DNA from: Sorangiineae bacterium NIC37A_2
Lineage (GTDB): Bacteria > Myxococcota_A > Polyangia > Polyangiales > Polyangiaceae
Assembly (NCBI GenBank): GCA_002085155.1
Contig: NASX01000048.1
Coordinates: forward strand, 1-33,323
DNA length: 33,323 nt
Reading direction: 5' to 3'
Within the stretch, counting starts at the first letter, position 1, and every line of letters starts with the position of its first letter. A model generated the notes under the pieces. The model was not told the origin of the DNA. It ran no database searches and saw only the letters and a program-made list of their open reading frames with translations. The position numbers and the translations under genes were made by a program. Shown piece after piece: positions 15,291 through 22,540 of the stretch.

Positions 15291-15780
15291 ACTGCGCAGT
15301 GGGGCTCTGCGAGCCGATTCGACCATGAACTGCGCGCCGGGGCTCTGCGAGCTCATTCGAACATGAGCTGCCCTCGTGGAAACAGCTGCGCACCGGGGGT
15401 CTGCGAGCTCATCCGAACATGAGCTGCCCTCGTCGAAACAGCTGCGCACCGGGGGTCTGCGCTCCCATTCGACTATGAGCTGCGCACCGGGGCTCCGCGA
15501 GCCGATTCGACCAAGAGCCTGCGCACCGGGGCTCTGCGAGCTCATCCGAACATGAGCCTGCGCACGGGGGCTCTGCGAGCTCATCCGAACATGAGCTGCG
15601 CACCGGGGCTCCGCGAGCTCATTCGAACATGAGCTGCCCTTCGCGAAAAACAGCCGCGCCCGGGCGCTTCGAGCCCATTCGAACATGCCCTCCTCGAAAT
15701 GGCTGCGCACCGGGCTCTGCGAGCTCATCCGAACATGCCCTCCTCGAAAACAGCTGCGCCCGGGAACTCATCGAGCTCAC
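15291..15780. repeat. Array of about eleven degenerate palindromic repeats
   Basis: A unit with the core TGCGCACCGGGGCTCTGCG followed by AGCTCATTCGAACATGAGC recurs about eleven times. Short units are 36-39 bp; longer units of about 57-60 bp carry an extra GCCCTCGTGGAAACAG-like insert. Each unit can fold: ATGAGCT pairs with AGCTCAT and the inner CGCA with TGCG, around a loop near CCGGGGCTC. The example at 15591-15622 shows this without the insert. The edges of the array are more degenerate than the middle. Because the period changes and is often not a multiple of three, the frames across it drift, so I do not regard it as coding. It is not CRISPR: there are no unique spacers. Confidence 0.85.
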
Positions 15781-15808
15781 ACGAGACGCGAGCTCGACGC
15801 TCTGTTTC

Positions 15809-15858
15809 TTTTGGCCCCGGTCCATCACATCCAGCTCAGCCCAGCCGAGCCTTCTCCT
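15809..15858 (+). repeat. Dispersed 50-bp element, copy A
   Basis: These 50 bp match the inverted copy at 22455-22504 at 44 of 50 positions. The first 24 bases are identical, starting with TTTTGGCCCCGG. It lies between the two palindromic arrays. Both copies are intergenic, which suggests a genome-wide non-coding repeat family. Confidence 0.8.
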
Positions 15859-15900
15859 CCACTCACCCGCGCCGATCAGACGCACCTCACGCGGGGAGGC

Positions 15901-16087
15901 GGCGCGCGCGCCGCTCGCTCGAAGGAGCAGGAGAATCGCGCAACGCACCCTAAGAGAGCGGCGCGCGCGCCGCTCGAAGGAGCAGGAGAATTGCGCAACG
16001 CACCCTAAGAGAGCGGCGCGCGCCGCTCGCTCGAAGGAGCAGGAGAATTGCGCAACGCACCCTAAGAGAGCGGCGCGCGCGCCGCTC
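15901..16087. repeat. Three 55-59-bp direct repeats bounded by GC-rich palindromes
   Basis: Units at 15901-15959, 15960-16014 and 16015-16071 are nearly identical and are followed by a partial fourth palindrome ending at 16087. Each junction carries a perfect palindrome built on alternating GC: 20 bp at 15956-15975, 18 bp at 16011-16028 and 20 bp at 16068-16087. The interior of each unit includes GAAGGAGCAGGAGAAT and, in units two and three, the palindrome TTGCGCAA. Unit length varies by two to four bases within the palindrome and at a GCTC duplication, which looks like slippage. The frames through it are not preserved. Confidence 0.85.
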
Positions 16088-16472
16088 TGACATATTGTTC
16101 ACCAGTCCATTTTGATGACACTGAATTGCCAGCGTCGCTCAGCCCTTGGGCTCGAAAAACCACGAAAACTCCACTAAATTTTCCGCAATTCCGCGGCTCT
16201 CGGCGCGCGCCGTCTCGCTTTCGCGATGGTTCACTCCGAAAACTCTCGAAGCGCGTCTGCGCTGCATAGATCGCGATCCGCGACGCGGTTGGACATCCGG
16301 CGGGTCGCACACTAAAACCATATTCTCGATTGAGTCGGTAACTCTCCCGTGCCCTTGGGGGGCAGGTGCAGAGCAGTTCTCGACCGCATCTCCGGATCTT
16401 TCTTCCTGACTCCGGTAGATTTCGCACGTCTTCTCCTCGGCGAGCCCCGCTCCCGAACTGAGGTATTTGGCC
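16088..16472. other. Intergenic region before the FMN reductase
   Basis: This region of about 385 bp is visibly less GC-rich than its surroundings, especially 16090-16200 and 16300-16340. It probably contains the promoter of the FMN reductase gene, but I cannot place hexamers with confidence. A small AGCCC/GGGCT inverted repeat lies near 16140. No gene was recognised. Confidence 0.35.
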
Positions 16473-17045
16473 TTGTCTGAAACACCACCCACCATCATCG
16501 CCCTCTCGGGGAGCCTGAGGCGCGCGTCGTACAACACGGCCCTGCTCCGCGCGGCGATCCGAAAGGCTCCGCCCGAGGTGCGCGTGGAACACGCCTCGAT
16601 CGAGGAAATCCCGCTTTATAACGCGGATATTGAGGCGGAACAGGGCTTTCCCGAGCCGGTCCGAGAGCTCAAAGAGCGCATCGCCAGCGCAGCGGGTCTG
16701 TTGCTCGTGAGCCCCGAGTATAACCATTCCGTCCCCGGCGTTCTGAAGAACGCGATCGACTGGGTCTCCCGACCCGGCTCCGACATACCGCGCGTGTTTG
16801 GGGGCCTCCCCGTAGCCGTCATCGGCGCAAGCCAGGGCCGCATGGGCACAGTTCTCTCACAAGCTGCTTGGCTCCCTGTGCTCCGCGCGCTCGGCACGCG
16901 CCCATGGTTCGAGGCGAAGCTCCTCGTGAGCTCCGCTCAGCAAGTGTTCACAGAAGCGGGTGAGCTCACTGACGCGCGTGTCGAAAAAGAGCTCACCGAT
17001 TTCATGACCGGCTTTGCGGCTTTTGTCGTCGAACAGGGCCGGTGA
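16473..17045 (+). CDS. NADPH-dependent FMN reductase
   Basis: This is a 190-residue flavodoxin-fold enzyme that reduces FMN or quinone/azo/chromate-type acceptors with NAD(P)H in the cytoplasm. I chose the TTG at 16473 because TGAGG lies nine bases upstream; a TTG at 16467 is too close to it. The family motifs are clear: phosphate-binding GSLRRASYN (13-21), PEYNHSVPGVLKNAIDW (81-97) and PVAVIGASQGRMGT (113-126). Length matches the family (about 180-200). The gene precedes the trehalose operon in the same direction with a 69-bp gap, so partial co-transcription is possible. The physiological acceptor cannot be told from sequence. Confidence 0.93.
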   Translation: MSETPPTIIALSGSLRRASYNTALLRAAIRKAPPEVRVEHASIEEIPLYNADIEAEQGFPEPVRELKERIASAAGLLLVSPEYNHSVPGVLKNAIDWVSRPGSDIPRVFGGLPVAVIGASQGRMGTVLSQAAWLPVLRALGTRPWFEAKLLVSSAQQVFTEAGELTDARVEKELTDFMTGFAAFVVEQGR

Positions 17046-17078
17046 CCCTCGCCTCGCCTGCTCCCACCCGGGCGATAC

Positions 17079-17090
17079 TTGGATATCCAA
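17079..17090. promoter_or_regulatory. Perfect 12-bp palindrome before otsA
   Basis: TTGGATATCCAA is a perfect palindrome, 24 bp before the otsA start. It lies between two complementary 8-mers, GGTGACCC (17041-17048, overlapping the upstream stop codon) and GGGTCACC (17105-17112). The second overlaps the otsA ribosome site. Together they could form an RNA fold that hides the ribosome site. Confidence 0.4.
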
Positions 17091-17114
17091 TCATTTTGTG
17101 GTAGGGGTCACCAC

Positions 17115-19337
17115 ATGCGCCCTGCCAAACGTTTCCTCATCGGACTTCTGGCCGGTCTCGCTCTCCTGAGCTTTCTGGCCCATTTCGTCGCTTCCCGCGT
17201 CGTGACCGGCTGGTTCGAGCAGGATCTCGCACGTCGCTCGGTTCTGCTCCTCCGTACCGTCGGGAGCTCACTTGATAGCTCGAGCGACCCAGCCACTCGG
17301 CTCCCGAGCGCCCTCGGCACGGACCCACAAAGTTCAAACTCCATCGGAGGTCTCCTCTGCTCCACCTCTGGAGACGTCCTCGCCCGAGTCGGAGCTTTTC
17401 CTGAGGATATTTCCTGCTCCTTGATCCTCTCCGGCTCCCAGCTTCCAAGTGTCGACTCACCCTTGCCCTGGACGCTTCTGGAGGAGAAAGGCGGCCGCTG
17501 GGTGCACGTTTCTGCCGCGCAGGTCAAATCTGGCAACAGCGTGCCCCTCACGCTTGCCCTCGCCGAGGACGTGAGCTTCCTCCATGACCGCATCGCTACG
17601 CTGCAACTCCTCTTCTTCACCCTCTTCGTCACGCTCGCCGTGGCGACGCTTTGGGTGAGCCTCTTGGCAACTCGAGAGGCCTTTCAACGCTGGATGGGGC
17701 TCCTCAGAGAGTCCATCAGCGGCACACCTCTCCCTCTGTTTCAGCCGATCATGCGGGAGGTACACTCGCTCGCCGAGCGGATCGTAAGCGAGCGCGAACG
17801 GGACAAAGGGGGGCTTTGGGGGCCGGAGCGTCTGCGCGCGACTCTCACCGAGCACCTCCACGGCGAGCGCATCGTCATCTTGGCGAACCGCGAACCTTAC
17901 ATTCACGAAAACGGGCCGGATGGAGTTCACGTGGTCCACCCGGCGAGCGGTCTCGTGACCGCTCTCGAACCTGTGATGAAAGCCTGCTCCGGGGTCTGGG
18001 TCGCCCACGGCGCCGGGAGCGCCGACCGGGAGACCGTGGACGGAAACGACAGGGTGCTCGTTCCGCCCGGCGAAGAGTCCTACATGGTGCGGCGGGTCTG
18101 GCTCACCGACGAAGAAGAAAATGGCTATTATTACGGATTTTCAAATGAGGGTCTGTGGCCTCTCTGCCACGTCGCTCACACTCGGCCCGTCTTCCGCGCC
18201 GAGGACTACGCCCACTACGTCCGGGTGAACCAGAAGTTCGCTGACGCGGTCTGTGAAGAGGTTGACTCCGAAGATCCGATCATCCTCGTCCAGGACTATC
18301 ACTTCGCTCTCGCCCCCGCGATGATCCGTCAGAAGCTCCCTCGAGCCACGATCATCACCTTCTGGCACATCCCTTGGCCGAACGCTGAGCGCATCGGCAT
18401 TTGCCCCTGGCACGAAGAGCTCATCACAGGATTGCTCGGGTCGAGTGTCGTCGGCTTCCATACTCAGCAGCACTGCAACAACTTCATCGACTCGGTCGGC
18501 GCGTTCCTCGAAAGCCGCATCGATCGAGAGGACAACGCGGTCATCCAAGGGACCCAAAAAACCCTCATTCGCCCCTACCCGATCTCGATCGAGTGGCCGG
18601 TACACTGGCTCGACAACATCCCGAAGGCCTCGGAAGTGCGCGGACCGGTGCGAGAAGAGCTCGGCCTCCGTCCCGACGCCCGGCTCGGCGTCGGCATCGA
18701 CCGGCTCGACTACACCAAGGGCATCGAGGAGCGCTTGCAGGCGGTCGATGAACTCCTCACGCACCACCCCGAATTCCGCGGAAACTTCAGCTTCGTGCAG
18801 CTCGCCGCCCCGAGCCGCACCAAGATCGCTCGCTACCGCGAACTCAATGAGCGCGTGGAGGCTCTGGCCCAAGAGATCAACGCCAAGTGGTCGGAAGGAA
18901 CCTATCGGCCGATCATCCTGCTCCGCTCTCACCACGAACCCGCGACGGTGTTCCGCTACTACCGAGCCGCGGACCTTTGTTACGTGAGCAGTCTCCACGA
19001 TGGCATGAACCTCGTCGCCAAGGAGTTCGTGGCGGCCCGCGACGACGAGCAGGGGGTCCTCGTCCTCAGCCAATTCACAGGCGCTGCGCGCGATCTCACC
19101 GAAGCGTTGATCGTCAACCCCTACGACTTCCGGCAGGCCGGCGATGCGCTCGCGACGGCGCTCCACATGTCCCCGGACGAACAGCGAGCCCGCATGCAGT
19201 CGATGCGCAAGGTGGTCTCAGAGTTCAACGTTTGTCGCTGGGCCGGACGCATGTTGGTCGACGCCGCCGAGCTCCGCCGCAAGGAGCGCATGAATGATCA
19301 GCTGGTGTCCTCAACGACCCGCGCCATTGCCTCATGA
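17115..19337 (+). CDS. otsA: Membrane-anchored trehalose-6-phosphate synthase (GT20) with sensor-like N-terminus
   Basis: The 740-residue protein joins glucose from an NDP-glucose to glucose-6-phosphate, giving trehalose-6-phosphate. The start is the ATG at 17115, eight bases after AGGGG. The GT20 domain spans about 250-720. It has ANREPY (257-262), ASGLVTAL (277-284), [10 protein letters not shown] (343-352), QDYHF (393-397), HIPWPNAE (418-425), GFHT (447-450), [14 protein letters not shown] (527-540, R530 and K535 binding the donor phosphates) and [11 protein letters not shown] (628-638, E637). The unusual part is residues 1-245. A membrane helix (about 6-28), an outer loop of about 130 residues with two cysteines (C82, C101), a second helix (about 163-185) and a HAMP-like stretch resemble a sensor kinase input module. 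Ordinary OtsA is soluble and about 470 residues. The stop overlaps otsB. A glucosylglycerol-phosphate synthase is an alternative, but otsB beside it favours trehalose. Confidence 0.92.
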   Translation: MRPAKRFLIGLLAGLALLSFLAHFVASRVVTGWFEQDLARRSVLLLRTVGSSLDSSSDPATRLPSALGTDPQSSNSIGGLLCSTSGDVLARVGAFPEDISCSLILSGSQLPSVDSPLPWTLLEEKGGRWVHVSAAQVKSGNSVPLTLALAEDVSFLHDRIATLQLLFFTLFVTLAVATLWVSLLATREAFQRWMGLLRESISGTPLPLFQPIMREVHSLAERIVSERERDKGGLWGPERLRATLTEHLHGERIVILANREPYIHENGPDGVHVVHPASGLVTALEPVMKACSGVWVAHGAGSADRETVDGNDRVLVPPGEESYMVRRVWLTDEEENGYYYGFSNEGLWPLCHVAHTRPVFRAEDYAHYVRVNQKFADAVCEEVDSEDPIILVQDYHFALAPAMIRQKLPRATIITFWHIPWPNAERIGICPWHEELITGLLGSSVVGFHTQQHCNNFIDSVGAFLESRIDREDNAVIQGTQKTLIRPYPISIEWPVHWLDNIPKASEVRGPVREELGLRPDARLGVGIDRLDYTKGIEERLQAVDELLTHHPEFRGNFSFVQLAAPSRTKIARYRELNERVEALAQEINAKWSEGTYRPIILLRSHHEPATVFRYYRAADLCYVSSLHDGMNLVAKEFVAARDDEQGVLVLSQFTGAARDLTEALIVNPYDFRQAGDALATALHMSPDEQRARMQSMRKVVSEFNVCRWAGRMLVDAAELRRKERMNDQLVSSTTRAIAS

Positions 19338-20092
19338 AACACCTCTTCCACAACAATCACAGTGAGATCCTCCGAGCTCTCACCAAGGGGAGAGCTCTCC
19401 TCGCTTTCGACTTCGACGGCACCCTGGCCCCGATCGTCAAAGACCGGGGCAGCGCGAAGATGCGCCCGGAAACAGCCGCGTCCTTCAAGGCGCTGTGCCG
19501 GAAATTTCCCTGCGCGGTGATCTCCGGCCGCGGTCTCTCCGACCTCAAGCCACGCCTTCAGGGAGCGCGTGTCAAATACGTCATCGGCAACCACGGCATC
19601 GAGCCGAGCCCAGAACAAACCCGCTACCGAAGGGACATGCGAGAGGCCCTCGGCACCCTGAAGCGTGCCCTCGCTGACCTGGTCGGCGTCGACATCGAAG
19701 ACAAAAAGTATTCGCTCGCGATCCACTATCGACGCTCGCCGAACAAGCGCAGCGCACGTCAACAGATCAAGAAGGCGATCGAAGCCTTGCCCGTCGATGT
19801 TCGCTTGGTAACGGGCAAGCTGGTACTCAACGTGGTGCCCGAGGGTGCACCTCACAAAGGCGACGCTCTCAAGGCGCTCTGCAAGGCGGAGCGGGCTCGC
19901 GCCTGTTTGTACGTCGGGGACGACGTGACGGACGAGGACGTATTCCGTCTCACCGACCTGCCGGGTCTGATCAAACTTCGGATCGGGGCCTCCCGCTCCG
20001 GAGCGGCCGACTATTATCTGCGGGATCAACGCGCGATCGACGCGCTCCTCGCAAAGTTGCTCGACCTTGGAGATAAGGCGGCCGGACCATGA
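19334..20092 (+). CDS. otsB: Trehalose-6-phosphate phosphatase
   Basis: This 252-residue HAD-superfamily enzyme removes the phosphate from trehalose-6-phosphate to release trehalose. The nucleophile motif DFDGT has D26 and D28. Further signatures are ISGR (63-66), GNHGIE (85-90), the motif III lysine in EGAPHKGDAL (K175) and the metal-binding GDDVTDEDVF (195-204). All key residues are intact and the length fits the family. The ATG lies inside the last codons of otsA (ATGA overlap), and its own end overlaps the marR gene in the same way, so the three genes are translationally coupled. Cytoplasmic. The substrate is certain in family terms and well supported by the neighbouring otsA. Confidence 0.95.
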   Translation: MKHLFHNNHSEILRALTKGRALLAFDFDGTLAPIVKDRGSAKMRPETAASFKALCRKFPCAVISGRGLSDLKPRLQGARVKYVIGNHGIEPSPEQTRYRRDMREALGTLKRALADLVGVDIEDKKYSLAIHYRRSPNKRSARQQIKKAIEALPVDVRLVTGKLVLNVVPEGAPHKGDALKALCKAERARACLYVGDDVTDEDVFRLTDLPGLIKLRIGASRSGAADYYLRDQRAIDALLAKLLDLGDKAAGP

Positions 20093-20553
20093 GCTCCCGC
20101 CCCGACGCCGCCGAGTCCCTCGGACCCGCCCTCGCTTTCCTCGAGCGCCTGTGGGCGCTCAACCACGCCCTCGAGCAGCTCTCCGGGCAGATGGCGAAGC
20201 GCCTCGGCGTCACCGCGCAACAGCGACTCATCATTCGCTGTGTCGGAAAGTTCCCGGGGGTCCCCGCAGGACAACTGGCGTCTTTGCTTCACCTCGACCC
20301 GGGGACCATTTCCGCGAGCCTCGCGCGCCTCGAAGCGAAGGGACTCATCGAACGCAAACGCGATCAGAAAGACCAGCGGCGGACCTGGCTCGGCCTCACC
20401 GACGCCGGACGCGCCCTCGACTGCAGCACTCCGGGCACCGTCGAGTGCGCTGTCGAAGCGCTCCTCGCAGGAACCCACGTTTCTGACATTGAGGCCACCG
20501 CCCGCGTGCTCTCGAGCCTCCGGGCCCACCTCGAGCAGCAGCTCGAACCCTAA
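20089..20553 (+). CDS. MarR-family transcriptional regulator coupled to otsB
   Basis: This 154-residue winged-helix protein starts at an ATGA overlap with otsB. The helix-turn-helix runs through PAGQLASLLHLDPGTISASLARLEAKGLIER (about 59-89). The wing follows in RKRDQKDQRRTWLGLTDAGRAL (89-110), both typical of MarR. The N-terminal and C-terminal helices should form the dimer. Position and coupling suggest that it controls the trehalose operon itself or responds to the same stress, but no second copy of an operator was found to prove this. MarR proteins often bind small molecules or respond to oxidation. Cysteines at 51, 112 and 120 are present, with no evidence for redox sensing. Confidence 0.9.
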   Translation: MSSRPDAAESLGPALAFLERLWALNHALEQLSGQMAKRLGVTAQQRLIIRCVGKFPGVPAGQLASLLHLDPGTISASLARLEAKGLIERKRDQKDQRRTWLGLTDAGRALDCSTPGTVECAVEALLAGTHVSDIEATARVLSSLRAHLEQQLEP

Positions 20554-20574
20554 GAGCCGGTAAGTAGCCCTTTT

Positions 20575-21459
20575 TTAGCCGCCCTCCGCCTCGTCGATCG
20601 TCTTCGGCCAATCCTTCCGGAGCAGGCGGGAGAGCGCGCGATCCGCGAGAAGGCGTCCGCCTGTTTGGCACCTGGGGCAATAGTTCGCCTCGTTCTCCGC
20701 GTAGACGATGCGCGCGATCTTCGTTCCACAGACCAGGCACGGCTCTTTGTAGCGGCCATGCACCGCCATCTCCGGGCGAAAGGCCGTCACCTTCTCGGGG
20801 AACTGCTCACCTGTCGTCTCGTCGAGAAAACGAATCCACGCCCGGAGAGTGTGACGGATCGCAACGAACAGCCGCTCAATCTCCGAATCGCTCAGAGACT
20901 GCGTGCGCGCCATCGGACTCAGCTCCGCCCAGAACAAGATCTCGTCGCTGTAGGCGTTTCCGATGCCGGCAATTCGCCGTGGATCCGTCAGGAACCGCTT
21001 GAGAGTGCGGTTTTCGAGGGTGAGCAGAGAGCGCAGCTCCTCGAGAGATCCTGCGAGCGGATCCATGCCACCCCGATCGAGGGCGCTCGCCTCCTTGGGA
21101 CTTCGAAGAACGTGCAAGCTGGCCCGCTTCTTCTTGCTCACCTCGGTCAAAAAGAGCGCTTCATCTCCGAACTCGAGACACATGAGCTCCCCGAAGCGGA
21201 CGGCCCCCGGCGGGCCGAGCCTGAGCCGGCCCGCGATCATGAGATGGAGCACGAGGACCAAAGGTCCTTCGAACTCGAGCGCGATCCGCTTGCCGATGTG
21301 ACGCACGCCCTCGAGCGCACGCCCTTCGACCTCTCCGAGGGGTGGATCATACGTGCGGAGTAAAAAGGGGCTCGACAGCCGGACGCAGGTGACCTTGCGA
21401 CCCAGTAAATGGGAGCGCAGACGGTCCACGTAGAGCGCGATATCGGGCAGCTCCGGCAC
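20575..21459 (-). CDS. Formamidopyrimidine-DNA glycosylase / endonuclease VIII family (Fpg/Nei)
   Basis: This is a 294-residue base-excision repair enzyme that removes oxidised bases and cuts the abasic strand. The N-terminus MPELPD supplies the catalytic Pro2 and Glu3. K57 (HIGKRIALEF) is the conserved lysine. GIGNAYSDEILF (165-176) contains the conserved Asn of the H2TH segment. The zinc finger is complete at the C-terminus (C241, C244, C261, C264) and its beta-turn reaches the DNA. It has ARTQSLSDSEIERL where Fpg proteins often have PxxxAxxLs, and a 30-residue tail after the finger. Whether it prefers 8-oxoguanine (MutM) or oxidised pyrimidines (Nei) cannot be decided. It ends 21 bp from the convergent marR gene and lies 27 bp downstream of cysH, on the same strand, so co-transcription with cysH is possible. 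Confidence 0.93.
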   Translation of the reverse strand: MPELPDIALYVDRLRSHLLGRKVTCVRLSSPFLLRTYDPPLGEVEGRALEGVRHIGKRIALEFEGPLVLVLHLMIAGRLRLGPPGAVRFGELMCLEFGDEALFLTEVSKKKRASLHVLRSPKEASALDRGGMDPLAGSLEELRSLLTLENRTLKRFLTDPRRIAGIGNAYSDEILFWAELSPMARTQSLSDSEIERLFVAIRHTLRAWIRFLDETTGEQFPEKVTAFRPEMAVHGRYKEPCLVCGTKIARIVYAENEANYCPRCQTGGRLLADRALSRLLRKDWPKTIDEAEGG

Positions 21460-21486
21460 CGCTCGCGCCCTACTCCTAGACCGCCA

Positions 21487-22245
21487 TCAAAGTCCCGAAG
21501 CGCTCAGGCTCGTGTTCTCTTCGGCGGAGAGATGTAAACCACATTCCTTCTTCGCGCCGAGGAATCGTCCCGCCCGATCGTCGTCATCGGGACCAACGGG
21601 GATCGTCGAATGGACGTCACCGATGCTCCGGTACCCTTCGTGGAACAGGGGGTGACGGGGGAGCTTGTGCTCTTGGAAGTAGTTTTCGACGTCCGCCTTC
21701 GTCCAATGCAGGATCGGATGGATCTTCATGCGCCCATCTTGATCGGTCACGCGGCTGAGGGCCTGGCGATGTTCGGTCTGGTTCGCGCGGAGTCCGGCGA
21801 TCCACCCGGTAATTCCGAGCTCTTCGAGAGCACGGCGCATCGGCTCGACCTTGTTCATCTTCAGGTAGCGCTGCACCCCGGCGTCACCCTGCTCCCAGAG
21901 GCGTCCGTAGAGAGCCTCCTGGCGAGCGGCGGTCATCTTAGCGCTGTAGACGTGGAGGTTCAAAGAGAAGCGCTCCTTGAGCTCTTCGGCGAACTTGTAG
22001 GTCTCAGGGAAGAGGTACCCGGTGTCGATGAAGATGACCTTGATGTCGGGAATGACCGAGGTCACAAGGTGCAACATGAGCGCGGCGTCCGCGCCGAAGC
22101 TGGAGGAGAGAGCTAACTTGTCGCCGTGCAGCCGGTAGGCCCAGGCAACAATTTCGGACGCGGAGGCGTCCTCGGGAGGCTCGGCAACTGCGAGGCGACG
22201 GACGGGACGGCCGGTGCCGTGCAAGGCAGCGAACTCTGAGTTCAT
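21487..22245 (-). CDS. cysH: Phosphoadenylylsulfate (PAPS) reductase
   Basis: This is a 252-residue cytoplasmic enzyme that reduces PAPS to sulfite with thioredoxin in assimilatory sulfur metabolism. The nucleotide loop is SSSFGAD (47-53), followed by IDTGYLFPETY (73-83). The active-site cysteine lies in ECGLH (C235). The cysteine pairs that bind the iron-sulfur cluster in APS reductases are absent: NKVEPM (131-136) has no preceding CC, and RSIGDVHST has no Cys pair. The enzyme should therefore use PAPS, as in E. coli, not APS. No other cys gene is nearby, and the PAPS-forming kinase must be elsewhere. An AT-rich operator-like array lies 28 bp upstream of the start, so sulfur-responsive control is likely. 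Confidence 0.93.
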   Translation of the reverse strand: MNSEFAALHGTGRPVRRLAVAEPPEDASASEIVAWAYRLHGDKLALSSSFGADAALMLHLVTSVIPDIKVIFIDTGYLFPETYKFAEELKERFSLNLHVYSAKMTAARQEALYGRLWEQGDAGVQRYLKMNKVEPMRRALEELGITGWIAGLRANQTEHRQALSRVTDQDGRMKIHPILHWTKADVENYFQEHKLPRHPLFHEGYRSIGDVHSTIPVGPDDDDRAGRFLGAKKECGLHLSAEENTSLSASGL

Positions 22246-22273
22246 GGCTCCCGTGATCTAAGCCCCGCGCCCC

Positions 22274-22309
22274 ATTCTGTAAAAGAATAAAACATTCTTT
22301 ATAGAGAAT
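22274..22309. promoter_or_regulatory. Operator-like array of four ATTCT/AGAAT half-sites upstream of cysH
   Basis: Four half-sites alternate: ATTCT (22274), AGAAT (22284), ATTCT (22294) and AGAAT (22305), with spacers of 5, 5 and 6 bases. They form two dyads, 15 and 16 bp long, centred about 20.5 bp apart, roughly two helical turns. The whole sits in an AT-rich island within GC-rich DNA, starting 29 bases upstream of the minus-strand cysH. Each dyad also fits the T-N11-A pattern of LysR-type sites, so a CysB-like regulator is one candidate; an Rrf2-type protein is another. Confidence 0.6.
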
Positions 22310-22454
22310 ATTTGGTTATATTGCCCTGGAGCCCGGCTCGGATACAATGTCGTTGGAATCTAGCCGAGCTGCCCGGGCCACGAACGTCCGGGAGAGCTGG
22401 CGTCGCCCGAGAGTCCCCCTCGACTCGGCCGCGTTCGCTGGCGGGGCCGAGGAC

Positions 22455-22504
22455 AGGAGAAGGCTCTGTCGGGCTCAGGAGGATGTGATGGACCGGGGCC
22501 AAAA
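22455..22504 (-). repeat. Dispersed 50-bp element, copy B (inverted)
   Basis: Read on the minus strand, this matches copy A (15809-15858) at 44 of 50 positions. It lies between cysH and the ABC-F gene and ends 36 bp before the ABC-F start, so it may be part of that gene's leader. The surrounding 22310-22454 shows no gene. Confidence 0.8.
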
Positions 22505-22540
22505 AGACTTGGGGGGCTGTGCTAAGAGGCCGGTCGCTCC

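Noticed and set aside
15129-15728. Open frame of 199 residues on the minus strand across the palindromic array
   Set aside because: The peptide repeats switch between reading frames of the same DNA unit (CSDELAEPRCA versus RMSSQSPGAQ) because the period is not constant. There is no ribosome site or domain, so it is a by-product of the repeats.
15291-15780. CRISPR array
   Set aside because: Units are degenerate, adjoin directly without unique spacers of constant length, and no cas genes are present.
15629-16090. Plus-strand frame across the second array
   Set aside because: Unit lengths of 59, 55 and 57 bp do not keep frame, and the product is low-complexity Arg/Ala. Non-coding repeats explain it.
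18141-19166. 341-residue minus-strand frame
   Set aside because: Antisense to the conserved GT20 domain of otsA; no recognisable motifs.
20554-20574. Intrinsic terminator between marR and the glycosylase gene
   Set aside because: A T-run is present at 20571-20576 but no adequate stem precedes it on either strand.
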